The notes under the pieces were generated by a model. It made no database searches, was not told where the DNA came from, and saw only the letters and a list, made by a program, of their open reading frames with translations. Positions 17,944 through 27,371 of a stretch of DNA of 64,000 nt are shown here, piece by piece. The position numbers and the translations under genes were made by a program. The stretch spans positions 2,082,001 to 2,146,000 of the forward strand of contig NZ_OY769915.1 in the NCBI RefSeq assembly GCF_963669205.1. Direction: 5' to 3'. Position 1 is the first letter of the stretch. The number at the start of each line of letters is the position of its first letter. Origin of the DNA: an uncultured Roseibium sp. (lineage in GTDB: Bacteria > Pseudomonadota > Alphaproteobacteria > Rhizobiales > Stappiaceae).

Positions 17944-18720
17944 ATGATCGATATTGAAAATCTCGGCATCGTCTTCGGTTCCGGAAAGTCCCAGATCACC
18001 GCGGTCAGGAACGTCAGCCTGACCGTCGCCGAAGGCGAAAGCTACGGCATCGTCGGTGAATCAGGCTCCGGAAAGTCAACCGTGCTGCGCGCCATGGTCG
18101 GGATCTATTCCCATTGGACGGGAACGATCCGGATTGCCGGTGAACCGCTCAAGGCCAGAAGGTCCGTATCGTCGCGCAAGCACATGCAGATGGTGTTTCA
18201 GGATCCCTACGGCTCCCTTCATCCGCGCAGGACCGTTGATGATACCCTGAGCGAACCGCTGATCATCCATCAGATGAAGAACCGGGAAGACCGCGTTCTG
18301 AAAATTCTGAACGAAGTGGGGCTCGGGCCGGAATTCCGGTTCCGGTATCCGCACCAGCTTTCCGGTGGTCAACGTCAGCGCGTGGCCATCGCCCGCGCTC
18401 TGATCCTGGAGCCCAGGGTGATCCTGCTGGATGAACCGACAAGCGCGCTGGATGTGTCGGTCCAGGCCGAAATCCTCAATCTGCTGTCAGCGCTACGCAA
18501 GACCCATGGCCTGACCTACATCATGGTGAGCCACGATCTGGCCGTCGTCGGCCACCTGTGTAGCCGGATCGCCGTCATGAACCGGGGCGAGGTGGTAGAG
18601 GAAATGAGCGAAGAGCAGATGCGCTCCGGCAACGTCCGGCACGATTACACACGCCAACTCTGGACGGCGTCCCAGGGCTACGACCGCGCCGCGCTTGAAA
18701 CCTTCAAGGAATTTGCCTGA
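17944..18720 (+). CDS. Peptide-type ABC transporter ATPase (DppF-like)
   Basis: 258 residues, shorter than most DppF proteins (about 320) because the oligopeptide C-terminal extension is cut down. All catalytic motifs are present: Walker A GESGSGKST, Q loop MVFQDPYGS, signature LSGGQRQR, Walker B VILLDEPTSALD, His switch MVSHDL. Its compact form is like the nickel transporter ATPase NikE, so nickel or a metal chelate is an alternative substrate for the whole system. Last gene of the operon. Confidence 0.88.
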   Translation: MIDIENLGIVFGSGKSQITAVRNVSLTVAEGESYGIVGESGSGKSTVLRAMVGIYSHWTGTIRIAGEPLKARRSVSSRKHMQMVFQDPYGSLHPRRTVDDTLSEPLIIHQMKNREDRVLKILNEVGLGPEFRFRYPHQLSGGQRQRVAIARALILEPRVILLDEPTSALDVSVQAEILNLLSALRKTHGLTYIMVSHDLAVVGHLCSRIAVMNRGEVVEEMSEEQMRSGNVRHDYTRQLWTASQGYDRAALETFKEFA

Positions 18721-18842
18721 GCCGATACGCTCCCGCCCGCGCGCGACGCATGCGCTCTTCACAGGGTCCGCACCAAGCCGTGACTTGCATGACATCGGTT
18801 CGTGCTTACGTCAGGCGCGTTGAAACGCTGGAGGGTTGAACA

Positions 18843-20084
18843 ATGGCAAACAGACCTTTGCGACTAGAATTTGACGGTGCGCATGGCGCAAAACTGGCGG
18901 CACGGCTCGATCTTCCGGCCGGCAAGATCCGCGCGTTCGCGCTTTTCGCCCACTGTTTCACCTGTTCCAAGGACATACCGGCCGCCCGCCACATCGCGGG
19001 CGCGCTCAGCGCCGAGGGCATTGCCGTTCTACGGTTTGATTTCACGGGTCTTGGCGGCAGCGGCGGCGACTTCTCGTCGACGGGCTTTTCGTCCAATGTC
19101 GATGATCTCAAGCTTGCCGCCGATTTTCTGCGGACCAACTTCGAGGCTCCGCAGCTTCTGATCGGTCATTCTCTCGGCGGTGCGGCGGTCTTGTCTGTCG
19201 CAGCGGACATCCCCGAAGTCCGTGCGGTCGTGACCATAGGCGCGCCGTCTGATGCAGATCATGTCATCCACAACTTCAAAGGATCGGTCGACGAGATCCG
19301 CGAAAAGGGATCGGGAAGCGTTGATCTCGCGGGGCGCTCGTTCACGATCCGGAAGGAATTTCTGGAGGATCTGGAGGCGCAGACCGTGAAGGAAAGAACG
19401 GCGAAGCTGGGCAAGGCGCTTCTGGTCATGCACGCGCCTCTGGACGATACGGTCGGGGTCGAGAACGCCACCGACATCTTTGTCGCCGCGAAACATCCGA
19501 AGAGCTTCGTTTCGCTCGACAAGGCGGACCATCTGCTGACCCGCGGCGAGGATGCCGCCTATGCGGCGAGGGTGATTGCGGGCTGGGCCAGCGGATATCT
19601 GGACATTGAGAACACCTCACGCCCAGAAGGAACCACAAAAGAGGGCGTCGACGTCGTCGAAACCGGCCAGGGCAAGTTTCAGGCGATGGTCGCCGCCGGC
19701 CAGCACCGGCTGATCGCGGACGAACCTGTCAGCTATGGCGGCTTCGACAGCGGGCCGTCGCCGTACGATTTTCTGTCAACGGCGCTGGGTGCCTGCACCG
19801 TCATGACGCTGCGCATGTATGCGGACCGCAAGGGACTGAAAGTCGACCGGATCGGCACTCAGGTTTTACACAACAAGGTGCACGCCGCCGACTGCGCGGA
19901 TTGCTCAGAAGAACTGAAGGAAAAGGGCGGAAAGATCGACCGTTTCGAGCGGTTGATCACCCTGGAAGGAGACATTGACGCAGCAACACGGCAGCGCATG
20001 CTCGAAATTGCCGACAAGTGTCCGGTTCACCGCACACTGGAACATGGTGCCGCCGTTGTCACGCGCGACACCGCTGCGAAATAA
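18843..20084 (+). CDS. Alpha/beta hydrolase fused to OsmC-family peroxidase domain
   Basis: 413 residues in two parts. Residues 1-250 are an alpha/beta hydrolase with nucleophile S110 in GHSLGGA, acid in APLDDTV (about 201) and H230 in KADHLL. Residues 270-413 are an OsmC/Ohr-type domain with the redox cysteines C318 (LGACTVMTLRMYADRKG) and C393 (CPVHRTLEHG). OsmC proteins reduce organic hydroperoxides with thiols; the fusion suggests ester cleavage linked to peroxide or thioester handling. This two-domain arrangement is known in proteobacteria, but I know of no assigned substrate. It is preceded by a 122-bp gap after the importer, with GGAGGG 8 nt before the ATG. Confidence 0.9.
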   Translation: MANRPLRLEFDGAHGAKLAARLDLPAGKIRAFALFAHCFTCSKDIPAARHIAGALSAEGIAVLRFDFTGLGGSGGDFSSTGFSSNVDDLKLAADFLRTNFEAPQLLIGHSLGGAAVLSVAADIPEVRAVVTIGAPSDADHVIHNFKGSVDEIREKGSGSVDLAGRSFTIRKEFLEDLEAQTVKERTAKLGKALLVMHAPLDDTVGVENATDIFVAAKHPKSFVSLDKADHLLTRGEDAAYAARVIAGWASGYLDIENTSRPEGTTKEGVDVVETGQGKFQAMVAAGQHRLIADEPVSYGGFDSGPSPYDFLSTALGACTVMTLRMYADRKGLKVDRIGTQVLHNKVHAADCADCSEELKEKGGKIDRFERLITLEGDIDAATRQRMLEIADKCPVHRTLEHGAAVVTRDTAAK

Positions 20085-20112
20085 GGGATCGATGTGAGGT
20101 CAGGCAGCCTGA

Positions 20113-21207
20113 TCAGGCTGCCTGTTCTTCCAGCGTGCTCAGACGTACCTTCATGAACGACAGAAGGCGCCTTGCGTCCTTGTCGGTCAGTTCCTGGTAG
20201 TCGTTGATCCAGTTTTGCACCGTCGTTGCGGGCTGCTTGTTGTTTGTAGCCCGTGCACGGCACAGGGCGACGTAACCGTTCTTGTCGACACCAAGCGCCT
20301 TGCAGAGCACGGCAACACCGGTCGCATCGTAGCGAACCATGACGTTGGTAACGTATTTCTGGTCCAGCCCGGCGAGTTCCGCGAGCAGGAAGCAGATGTC
20401 GAACAGGTTGTTCGACAGCGCCATTTGCGTGAGTGCCTGTCCGAGTGCGCCGCGGCCTTCGCGAATGTCCTTCAGGGCGACTTTCGCATCGATCCGCGTC
20501 TTCTTGCGCTCCAGCTTGGTGCTGGCGACAACCTTGCTGGCCTCGTGGAAAAGCGAACGCACAAGCTCTTCGTTCTCTTCGCGCATCTTCCTGATCTTGC
20601 TCTGCTGCTGCGAAGGCATCTGCGAAATCAGCTTTTCGTAGTCGTCTTCCGAGACATCCGAGCGTTCGATCATCGCGTCGCGGATCTTTTCGTCGCGCTC
20701 GGCAAGTTTGACGAGGAGGCGTCCGCCCCAGTCGGACAGCTCCGCACCGGAGTTTGCCGCGACCGACTGTTTGACGGGGCTTTCCCCGCGTTCCAGCAGC
20801 ACGTCGGTGACTTTCGCTTCCAGATGGTCACGTTTCGAAATGGCGAGCAGGTGTCCCTGGCCCATTGTCTTCGCGAGCCGCAGGATATCATCGGATTTCA
20901 GCGCCTTGGATGTTGTCAGCATCGGGCGCGCAATCTCGATTTCGTCGCTGGCCAGTTCATAGGCAACGGCATGTGAGGTCGTGTCGATCGGAGCCAGCCG
21001 TTCGGAAACGGTCTGTTTCTGCTCCGCCTCCATCGACGGCAACATGCGTTCCAGCACGGCGTTGAAGAGCGAGATTTCTTCGGTCTGATAACTGTTCGCA
21101 CCGGTTACAAACAGGTCAGTGACATGTTCAACCAGCTTGTGGCGTTTTTCAGGAGAACTGTCCTGCGCTTGGTTGAGAAGATCATTGAGCATGTCGGATC
21201 CATCCAT
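20113..21207 (-). CDS. DUF2336 protein, copy 1
   Basis: 364 residues (ATG 21207; an ATG at 21192 is also possible). All helical, no signal peptide, of the DUF2336 type. The core GQGHLLAISKRDHLEAKVTD (about 149-168) has a close counterpart in the next gene (DQGHLLAMAKRDHISKKVTR), and both end in the same pattern (W..NYQELTDKDARRLL against WLTNYHMLDDTDARRLL). The family is typical of Alphaproteobacteria and has no function known to me; an adaptor or phosphotransfer-like role is only a guess. It is transcribed the same way as copy 2, but a 270-bp gap separates them. Confidence 0.83.
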   Translation of the reverse strand: MDGSDMLNDLLNQAQDSSPEKRHKLVEHVTDLFVTGANSYQTEEISLFNAVLERMLPSMEAEQKQTVSERLAPIDTTSHAVAYELASDEIEIARPMLTTSKALKSDDILRLAKTMGQGHLLAISKRDHLEAKVTDVLLERGESPVKQSVAANSGAELSDWGGRLLVKLAERDEKIRDAMIERSDVSEDDYEKLISQMPSQQQSKIRKMREENEELVRSLFHEASKVVASTKLERKKTRIDAKVALKDIREGRGALGQALTQMALSNNLFDICFLLAELAGLDQKYVTNVMVRYDATGVAVLCKALGVDKNGYVALCRARATNNKQPATTVQNWINDYQELTDKDARRLLSFMKVRLSTLEEQAA

Positions 21208-21477
21208 TCGTTTGGATCGGAGAATACCCTAGAGACAGTTTACAAGTGTCTAAAGAGTAGAAGGAAATTTGCGCAAGTATGCCGGACCTATTGACAGAAA
21301 TGCCAATCATCCCTGCGTGCCGCGGAGGATCAACTTGAGTGTGTGGCAGGTTTCCGGATGCACAGGCTCCTGCTCAAACGCAGTTTCGCTCACGACGATG
21401 CCACCGGCAGCCGTATTAAGGCTTCGTTCAACGGATGATTTTCTTGAGGGCGATTCTCGTCCGGTGCTGCGCCGGCG

Positions 21478-22476
21478 TCAGGCAGCCTGGTGCGTTGCCT
21501 GGCTTTCCAGTTTGGCCTTCATGACCGCGAGCAGGCGCCGGGCGTCGGTATCATCAAGCATGTGATAGTTGGTCAGCCACTTGCTGCCCGTGCTCTCGGG
21601 AAACTTCAGGTGCTTGCAGCGCTCTTTGCAGATTGCCTGGAACTCGCGTGCCCCGATGCCGCTGGCCCGGCACACGCTGGCGATCCCCGTGGCGTCGAAA
21701 CGGACCATGAGGTTGTGGACGTATTTCATATCAAGGTCTGAAAACACCGAAAGAAGACCGACGATGTCCAGCAGATTGTGTTCTATGCACAGCTGGTAGA
21801 CGGCCTTGTTCAGGTTGGTCTTGCCGAGCCTGATACCGGCGAGCCAGGCCTTCGGACTGATTTTCGACGGCTTCTTCTCCAGTTTCGGGCCCGAGGCGAT
21901 TTCGCCGTCTTCCCGGAACAGGTCCTCGATGAGTTCTTCGTTGGACTTGCGCAGGTGCCGCATCCGGTCGCCCAGCTGTTTCGGGATTTCCTTGACCAGA
22001 TCCTCGAAGACCGGCATTTCGAGCTCGGCGCCCAGGTTGGAGGCGATGGCCTGCTTGACTTCCTTGCCGCCGCGTTTGATCAGCTGCCGGGTGACTTTCT
22101 TGCTGATATGGTCCCGCTTGGCCATGGCAAGCAGGTGCCCCTGGTCTTTGACCTCGGCAATTTCCAGCAGCATGTCGTCCGTGATCGACGCCGACCGTTC
22201 CAGCATGGCGTGAGCGATCTGGATCTCGTCCTTGGCGATCGCCCCGGCCAGCGTTGCAGAGGTGGCCTTCACGTCCGCAAGTGTCTCGGACATTTTCTGG
22301 CGGGCTTCGGGCGTCAGGGAATCGTAGACCCCCTCCAGCATGTTGTTGAGGAGGTCGGTTTCCTTGGTTCTGTCTTCTTCGGAACGTGACGAAAGCAGAC
22401 CGGTTACGTGCTCTGCGAGCTCGTGTTTCTTCTCCGAAGAACTGTCCTTGGCCAGTTGAAGCAGCGAGTCAGTCAT
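21478..22476 (-). CDS. DUF2336 protein, copy 2
   Basis: 332 residues, paralogous to the gene at 20113 over its length (shared N-terminus LLQLAKDSSSEKKHELAEHV against LLNQAQDSSPEKRHKLVEHV, and the shared GHLLA-KRDH core). It is about 30 residues shorter in the middle. No signal peptide or membrane segment. The pair probably arose by tandem duplication followed by clear divergence. Function unknown. Confidence 0.83.
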   Translation of the reverse strand: MTDSLLQLAKDSSSEKKHELAEHVTGLLSSRSEEDRTKETDLLNNMLEGVYDSLTPEARQKMSETLADVKATSATLAGAIAKDEIQIAHAMLERSASITDDMLLEIAEVKDQGHLLAMAKRDHISKKVTRQLIKRGGKEVKQAIASNLGAELEMPVFEDLVKEIPKQLGDRMRHLRKSNEELIEDLFREDGEIASGPKLEKKPSKISPKAWLAGIRLGKTNLNKAVYQLCIEHNLLDIVGLLSVFSDLDMKYVHNLMVRFDATGIASVCRASGIGAREFQAICKERCKHLKFPESTGSKWLTNYHMLDDTDARRLLAVMKAKLESQATHQAA

Positions 22477-22605
22477 GTTGTTACCCTATGAAGACGAGTA
22501 TCATCACATATTCTTTACATCTCGTGAAAAACGGCGGTCGAGTTGGAGCAATTGCAATCCCTGGGTGCAGTTGACCTTTATCCGGGCTTGCGGCATTCCA
22601 GTCCC

Positions 22606-23253
22606 ATGAGTGATCTTCCGGTTCTTTATTCCTTCCGGCGCTGTCCATACGCAATTCGCGCCAGGCTGGCGATCGCGTCCAGCGGCCGTCCGGTCGAACT
22701 GCGCGAGATCGTGCTTCGGGACAAGGCACCGGAATTCCTTCAGGCTTCACCTTCGGCAACGGTTCCGTGTCTCAAGGCAGGCGACGAGGTTATCGACGAG
22801 AGCTGGGACATCATGCTTTGGGCGCTTGAATTCGCGGATCCTGACAACTGGCTTCAGCCGGAGCAGGCAACGATGGCCGACATGCAGGAACTGGTTCTGC
22901 AATGCGATGGCCCGTTCAAGTCGCATCTCGATCGCTACAAGTACCATGTCCGCTTTGAGGACGCCGACCGGGAAGAGGAACGGGCGCTCGCCGCAATGTT
23001 TCTCACCGAGCTTGATGAACACCTGCGGCAGGGATCGTGGCTGTTTGGCGGGGCCGCCTCACTTGCGGACTACGCGATCTTGCCGTTTGTCCGGCAGTTC
23101 GCAAATGCCGACCGCGCCTGGTTCGACGCGCAGGACTGGAAGCCGCTGCGGACGTGGCTCGAATCATTCGAAACGTCCAGCGCCTTCCAAGCCGTCATGC
23201 CGAAGTGGGCAAAATGGGTTTCCGGTGACACACCGGTCAGGTTTCCAGACTGA
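22606..23253 (+). CDS. Glutathione S-transferase-like protein
   Basis: 215 residues from the ATG at 22606. The N-terminal thioredoxin-like domain begins LYSFRRCPYAIRARLAIA, with Cys-Pro-Tyr where GSTs of the omega/glutaredoxin-like type carry the active cysteine, and SATVPCL supplies the cis-proline loop. The C-terminal helical domain (90-200) is a GST_C_2 type (LFGGAASLADYAILPFVRQF). It may act as a thiol transferase or dehydroascorbate-reductase-like enzyme. Monocistronic, divergent from the DUF2336 pair. Confidence 0.85.
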   Translation: MSDLPVLYSFRRCPYAIRARLAIASSGRPVELREIVLRDKAPEFLQASPSATVPCLKAGDEVIDESWDIMLWALEFADPDNWLQPEQATMADMQELVLQCDGPFKSHLDRYKYHVRFEDADREEERALAAMFLTELDEHLRQGSWLFGGAASLADYAILPFVRQFANADRAWFDAQDWKPLRTWLESFETSSAFQAVMPKWAKWVSGDTPVRFPD

Positions 23254-23512
23254 AAATGAGCCGGAAACCGATTTGTGGCGCCGTGTGGAAAGTCCGTTCG
23301 GTTCGGCGAATTTTCTGAAGGTCAATGAAAACAATAATTTATCAGAAGAAATTGAATCTCCGTCTCGGTGAGGCGCGAACGTTACGAATTTGTAATTCCC
23401 CCGACAGGCAACGGTAAGGCACGACTACCTACTTTCTTCCTTGAGCCAGGAACGCAGGTCCCCATGCGCTCCTTATTGGCCTCCAATAGTTATGTCGACA
23501 GAGGAAGAAAAT

Positions 23513-25054
23513 ATGCAAAATCGTGGGTCAGTCTCTCCCTTGCGTTCACGCCGTGCCAAATTGCTGGCAGGTGTCGTCGCTCTGGGCGCCGCCGGTGCGT
23601 TGACCGCGCAGACGCTTGTTCCCAGCCAGCTGGCTCAGGCAGAAGCCGTTCGGGTCGATGCCGCGGCACCTGCGGACTTCTCGGATGTCGTGCGCACCGT
23701 CAGCCCGGCTGTCGTGAGCGTACGCGTCAAGCAGGCCGCTGAGCCGCGGATGATGAACTTCAACGGCGGCAACGGCGGCAATGGCTTCGAGGAGTTCTTC
23801 AAGGGTATGCCTGACGGTCATCCGTTCGAGCGGTTCTTCCGCGACTTCGGTGGCCGCGGGGGCGAAGAAGGCCGCAATGAGCGCCGTTCGCCGCGCCAGT
23901 ACGGTATGTCGCAAGGCTCCGGTTTCTTCATTTCCAAGGACGGATTTGTCGTTACCAACCACCACGTGATCGACCGTGGCACCGAATTCACCGTGATCGA
24001 CAAGAACGGTGACGAATACAATGCGACCCTCATCGGTTCCGACAAGCGCACGGATCTGGCGCTTCTCAAGGTCGAGAGCGGCGAAGAGTTCACCTATGTG
24101 GACTTTGCCGACGACGCACCGCATGTCGGTGAATGGACAGTCGCGATCGGCAATCCGTTCGGGCTTGGCGGCTCGGTAACCGCAGGGATCGTGTCCGCTC
24201 GCGGACGCGACATCGGTGCCGGACCGTACGACGACTTCATCCAGATCGATGCACCCGTGAACCGCGGCAACTCCGGTGGCCCGGCGTTCAACATGAACGG
24301 TGAAGTGATCGGTGTGAATGCGGCGATCTTCTCGCCGTCCGGTGGCAATGTCGGCATTGCTTTCGCAATCCCGGCTTCGACCGCGCAAGATGTCATCATG
24401 GAGCTCAGGAACGACGGCACCGTTGTTCGTGGTTGGCTCGGCGTTCAAATCCAGAACGTGACCGATGACATCGCGGAAAGCCTTGGCCTCAAGGAGGCCC
24501 GCGGCGCCATCGTCGCGGAAGCGCAGGAAAACAGCCCGGCTGAGAAGGCTGGCCTGCGCTCAGGCGACACCATTCTTGCCGTTGACGGCACAAAGGTGGA
24601 CGGCCCGCGCGACCTGTCCAGGATCGTTGCGGCTTATGAGCCGGACACCGAGGTCAAGATCACGGTCTGGCGCGACGACAAGGAACAGGACATCACTGTC
24701 ACCCTCGGACGTCTCCAGGATCTGGAAAAGGTTGCGGACGCTGCCGAGCCCCAGGTTGAAGAGACCAAGACCAGCCTCGATGATCTCGGACTGACCGTTC
24801 AGACCAAGGCGGAAGCCGGTCTGGAAGGCGAGGGTGTTGTCATCGCGGAAATCGACCCGGACGGACCGGCCGCCGACAAGCGTCTTTCGACGGGAGACGT
24901 GATCCTCGAAGTCGCAGGCATGAAGGTCAATTCGGCCGGTGACGTTCTCAAGGCGCTCGACAAGGCGGAAAACGACGGCCGCAAGGCAGTCCTCTTCCGG
25001 ATCGAGACAAACGACACAACCCGGTTCGTGGCTCTGCCCATGAACCTGGCCTGA
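23513..25054 (+). CDS. degP: DegP/HtrA-type periplasmic serine protease
   Basis: 513 residues from the ATG at 23513, chosen because GAGGAAG lies 6 nt upstream; the ATG at 23492 has no such site. A signal sequence (LLAGVVALGAAGALTAQ) is followed by a glycine/arginine-rich loop, the trypsin-like domain with H151 (TNHHVI), D181 (TDLALLK) and S254 (GNSGGPAF), and two PDZ domains (about 280-370 and 415-505). It degrades or refolds damaged envelope proteins. In many rhizobia it follows the ccm operon directly; here it precedes a second two-component system, as in those genomes. Confidence 0.95.
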   Translation: MQNRGSVSPLRSRRAKLLAGVVALGAAGALTAQTLVPSQLAQAEAVRVDAAAPADFSDVVRTVSPAVVSVRVKQAAEPRMMNFNGGNGGNGFEEFFKGMPDGHPFERFFRDFGGRGGEEGRNERRSPRQYGMSQGSGFFISKDGFVVTNHHVIDRGTEFTVIDKNGDEYNATLIGSDKRTDLALLKVESGEEFTYVDFADDAPHVGEWTVAIGNPFGLGGSVTAGIVSARGRDIGAGPYDDFIQIDAPVNRGNSGGPAFNMNGEVIGVNAAIFSPSGGNVGIAFAIPASTAQDVIMELRNDGTVVRGWLGVQIQNVTDDIAESLGLKEARGAIVAEAQENSPAEKAGLRSGDTILAVDGTKVDGPRDLSRIVAAYEPDTEVKITVWRDDKEQDITVTLGRLQDLEKVADAAEPQVEETKTSLDDLGLTVQTKAEAGLEGEGVVIAEIDPDGPAADKRLSTGDVILEVAGMKVNSAGDVLKALDKAENDGRKAVLFRIETNDTTRFVALPMNLA

Positions 25055-25061
25055 TCAGGAG

Positions 25062-25081
25062 CCGGTTCGTCTTGGAACCGG
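25062..25081. terminator. Hairpin after degP
   Basis: CCGGTTC and GAACCGG form a perfect 7-bp stem around GTCTTG, 7 bp after the degP stop. No T tract follows; a possible terminator or processing site between degP and the response regulator. Confidence 0.45.
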
Positions 25082-25243
25082 AACCTGACTGGCGGGACCG
25101 GCTTGCCCTCTGCCCCCAACCCCGACGGGCCGGTCTTCGCCATGGGTTTCGCCCGTAAACCCAGCCGGACTGGCGGCGGCGCCTCACATCCATTGCCGCC
25201 GCCAGCCATTCCATTTCGAGCTAACTCAAGGTAAAAGGGTTTC

Positions 25244-25930
25244 ATGTTGCGGATTCTTGTTATCGAAGATGATCCAGAAGCGGCGAGCTATCTCGTGAAG
25301 GGATTGAGTGAACTCGGCCATACGGCCGATCACGCTGCGGACGGACAGAACGGCCTGGATATGGCCCTGCACAGCAGCTACGACATTCTCATTGTCGATC
25401 GCATGTTGCCCAGGCTTGACGGACTTTCGATAATTCAGGAACTGCGGCAGGAAGAAAATCATACGCCTGTGCTGATCCTTTCGGCACTCGGCCAGGTCGA
25501 CGACAGGGTCAAGGGTCTGAAGGCGGGTGGAGACGATTATCTCCCGAAGCCCTATGCCTTCACCGAACTGCAGGCGCGTGTCGAAGCGCTTGCGCGCAGG
25601 CCGAAATCATCCAGCCAGGTCGAAACCACTTACACGGTTGGTGATCTCATTCTAGACCGCATGGCGCATTCCTGCCGGCGCGGTGAAACGGAGATCCCGC
25701 TCCAGCCCCGTGAATTCCGCCTTCTGGAGTATCTGATGCAGCACGCCGGTCAGGTCGTGACACGGACAATGCTTCTGGAGAACGTCTGGGAGTATCACTT
25801 CGACCCGCAGACGAACGTCATCGACGTTCATATCTCACGCCTCCGCGGAAAGATCGACAAGGGCTTCGAAACGCCCCTTCTGCACACAATCCGTGGAGCC
25901 GGGTACACAATCCGTGACGCGGCTCACTAG
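25244..25930 (+). CDS. OmpR-type response regulator
   Basis: 228 residues. Receiver domain with D9-D10 and phospho-acceptor D52 (LIVDRMLPRLDG), Lys in YLPKPYAF; winged helix at about 130-225 (LQPREFRLLEYLMQHAG, then NVIDVHISRLRGKID). It resembles the CusR/TctD-like branch found between degP and glnE in rhizobia. The last 17 bp overlap the kinase gene, so the pair is translationally coupled. Target genes are not evident, though degP just upstream is a candidate, since envelope stress regulators often sit beside it. Confidence 0.9.
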   Translation: MLRILVIEDDPEAASYLVKGLSELGHTADHAADGQNGLDMALHSSYDILIVDRMLPRLDGLSIIQELRQEENHTPVLILSALGQVDDRVKGLKAGGDDYLPKPYAFTELQARVEALARRPKSSSQVETTYTVGDLILDRMAHSCRRGETEIPLQPREFRLLEYLMQHAGQVVTRTMLLENVWEYHFDPQTNVIDVHISRLRGKIDKGFETPLLHTIRGAGYTIRDAAH

Positions 25931-27371
25931 ATTTGTCCGCACGACAGCGTTCAAGCTGTCCTTGCTCTACATTGCTGTTTTCACAGTCATGTCGGGCGTG
26001 CTCGTCGTCTACGTTTCCGAGAGCACCGACAACCTGATGTCCGAACAGGTCGTTCAGGCCGTGGATGCGGAGCTCAAGGGCCTTTCGGATGTCTACGTGC
26101 GTGGCGGCATCCGCGATCTCGTTGAAACTGTCGACGACCGTACCCAGCACCCCGATGCCAGCCTCTATCTGCTTGTTGATTTCGCCGGAAACGCGCTTGT
26201 CGGTAACATTGCGCGCCTTCCGACCGTTGTTCTGGAAGAGGCGGACGGCGGTTTGCGCCGCGTGCGCTACACACTTCTTGGGCAGGGGACCGAGGATGTC
26301 GAGCGCCAGGCAATGGTGCGCACATTCGAACTGCGCGGCGGGTTTCGCCTGCTCGTGGGCCGGGACCTCGGCGACCAGCTCAGATTTTCCAACCTGCTTG
26401 CGAACGCCCTGCGCCTTTGGCTGGTCGTCGTGGTGGTCATGGCCGCGATCACCTGGTTCTTCGTCAGCCGGCGTGTGATGAAGCGGATCGACGACATTTC
26501 CGCCTCCAGCCGGATGATCATGGATGGCGACCTCTCCGAACGCCTGTCGCTTGCCGGAACAAACGACGAGTTCGACCGGCTTGCAGTCAATCTCAACGAC
26601 ATGCTGGATCGCATCGAATTGCTGATGCAGTCGATGAAGGACGTGACGGACAACATTGCCCACGACCTGAAAACCCCGCTTACCCGTCTGCAGACCCGTG
26701 TCGAAACGGCGTTGCGGGATGCGAAGGGGGAAGCAGGATATCGAGGCGCGCTTGAAAGCACGCTTCATGAAACCGATCATCTGCTTCGCATTTTCAACGC
26801 GCTTCTGCGGATTGCCCGCGTCGAATCGATGGCACCCGGGTCGGTGATGGAACCGGCCGACCTGAACCGCCTCGTTGCGGAAATCGCCGAACTCTACGAG
26901 CCTCTTGTCGAAGACGAGGGCGGCCGTCTGGAGATCGATGTCGCGGACAATCTGGAGGCCGTTTGCAACAGGGATCTCATCAGCCAGGTCCTGGTCAACC
27001 TGATTGAAAATGCCCTGAAATACGGCCACCCGGACAAAAGCCCCCTGGTGCTTCGTTTGGAGGGAAGGGAAGAGGCAGGCCGGGTCTCGCTTTCCGTATC
27101 CGACAACGGTCCGGGGATACCGGAAAAGGACCACGACCGGGTCATGGATCGCTTCGTCCGGCTTGAAGAGAGCAGATCGGAACCTGGAACCGGCTTGGGA
27201 TTGAGCCTGGTCAAGGCGGTTGCCCGCTTGCATGGCGGAGACTTGCGCTTCAAAAATGAGAATCCGGGACTGTGCGCCCGTATAGATTTGACGCCGGTTT
27301 CGCATGAAAGTGTCAGGAGCGGGGATGGAGAAGATAGATTCGGTCGGACCGAACAGCCACGCGGCGGATGA
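25914..27371 (+). CDS. Sensor histidine kinase partner
   Basis: 485 residues from the GTG at 25914; a GTG at 25893 would add seven. Two membrane segments (about 15-35 and 166-185) enclose a periplasmic sensor of about 130 residues, then HAMP, HisKA with the phospho-His in NIAHDLKTPLTR, and HATPase_c with NLIENALKYG, DNGPGIP and GTGLGLSLV. Its 3' end overlaps the proposed glnE start by 47 bp, an arrangement that couples nitrogen-control enzyme synthesis to this operon. Confidence 0.9.
   Translation: MTRLTRFVRTTAFKLSLLYIAVFTVMSGVLVVYVSESTDNLMSEQVVQAVDAELKGLSDVYVRGGIRDLVETVDDRTQHPDASLYLLVDFAGNALVGNIARLPTVVLEEADGGLRRVRYTLLGQGTEDVERQAMVRTFELRGGFRLLVGRDLGDQLRFSNLLANALRLWLVVVVVMAAITWFFVSRRVMKRIDDISASSRMIMDGDLSERLSLAGTNDEFDRLAVNLNDMLDRIELLMQSMKDVTDNIAHDLKTPLTRLQTRVETALRDAKGEAGYRGALESTLHETDHLLRIFNALLRIARVESMAPGSVMEPADLNRLVAEIAELYEPLVEDEGGRLEIDVADNLEAVCNRDLISQVLVNLIENALKYGHPDKSPLVLRLEGREEAGRVSLSVSDNGPGIPEKDHDRVMDRFVRLEESRSEPGTGLGLSLVKAVARLHGGDLRFKNENPGLCARIDLTPVSHESVRSGDGEDRFGRTEQPRGG

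Noticed and set aside
13298..18720. Firm call of a dipeptide (Dpp) or nickel (Nik) transporter
   Set aside because: Family membership is clear, but ligand specificity cannot be read from the sequence, so no gene symbols were given.
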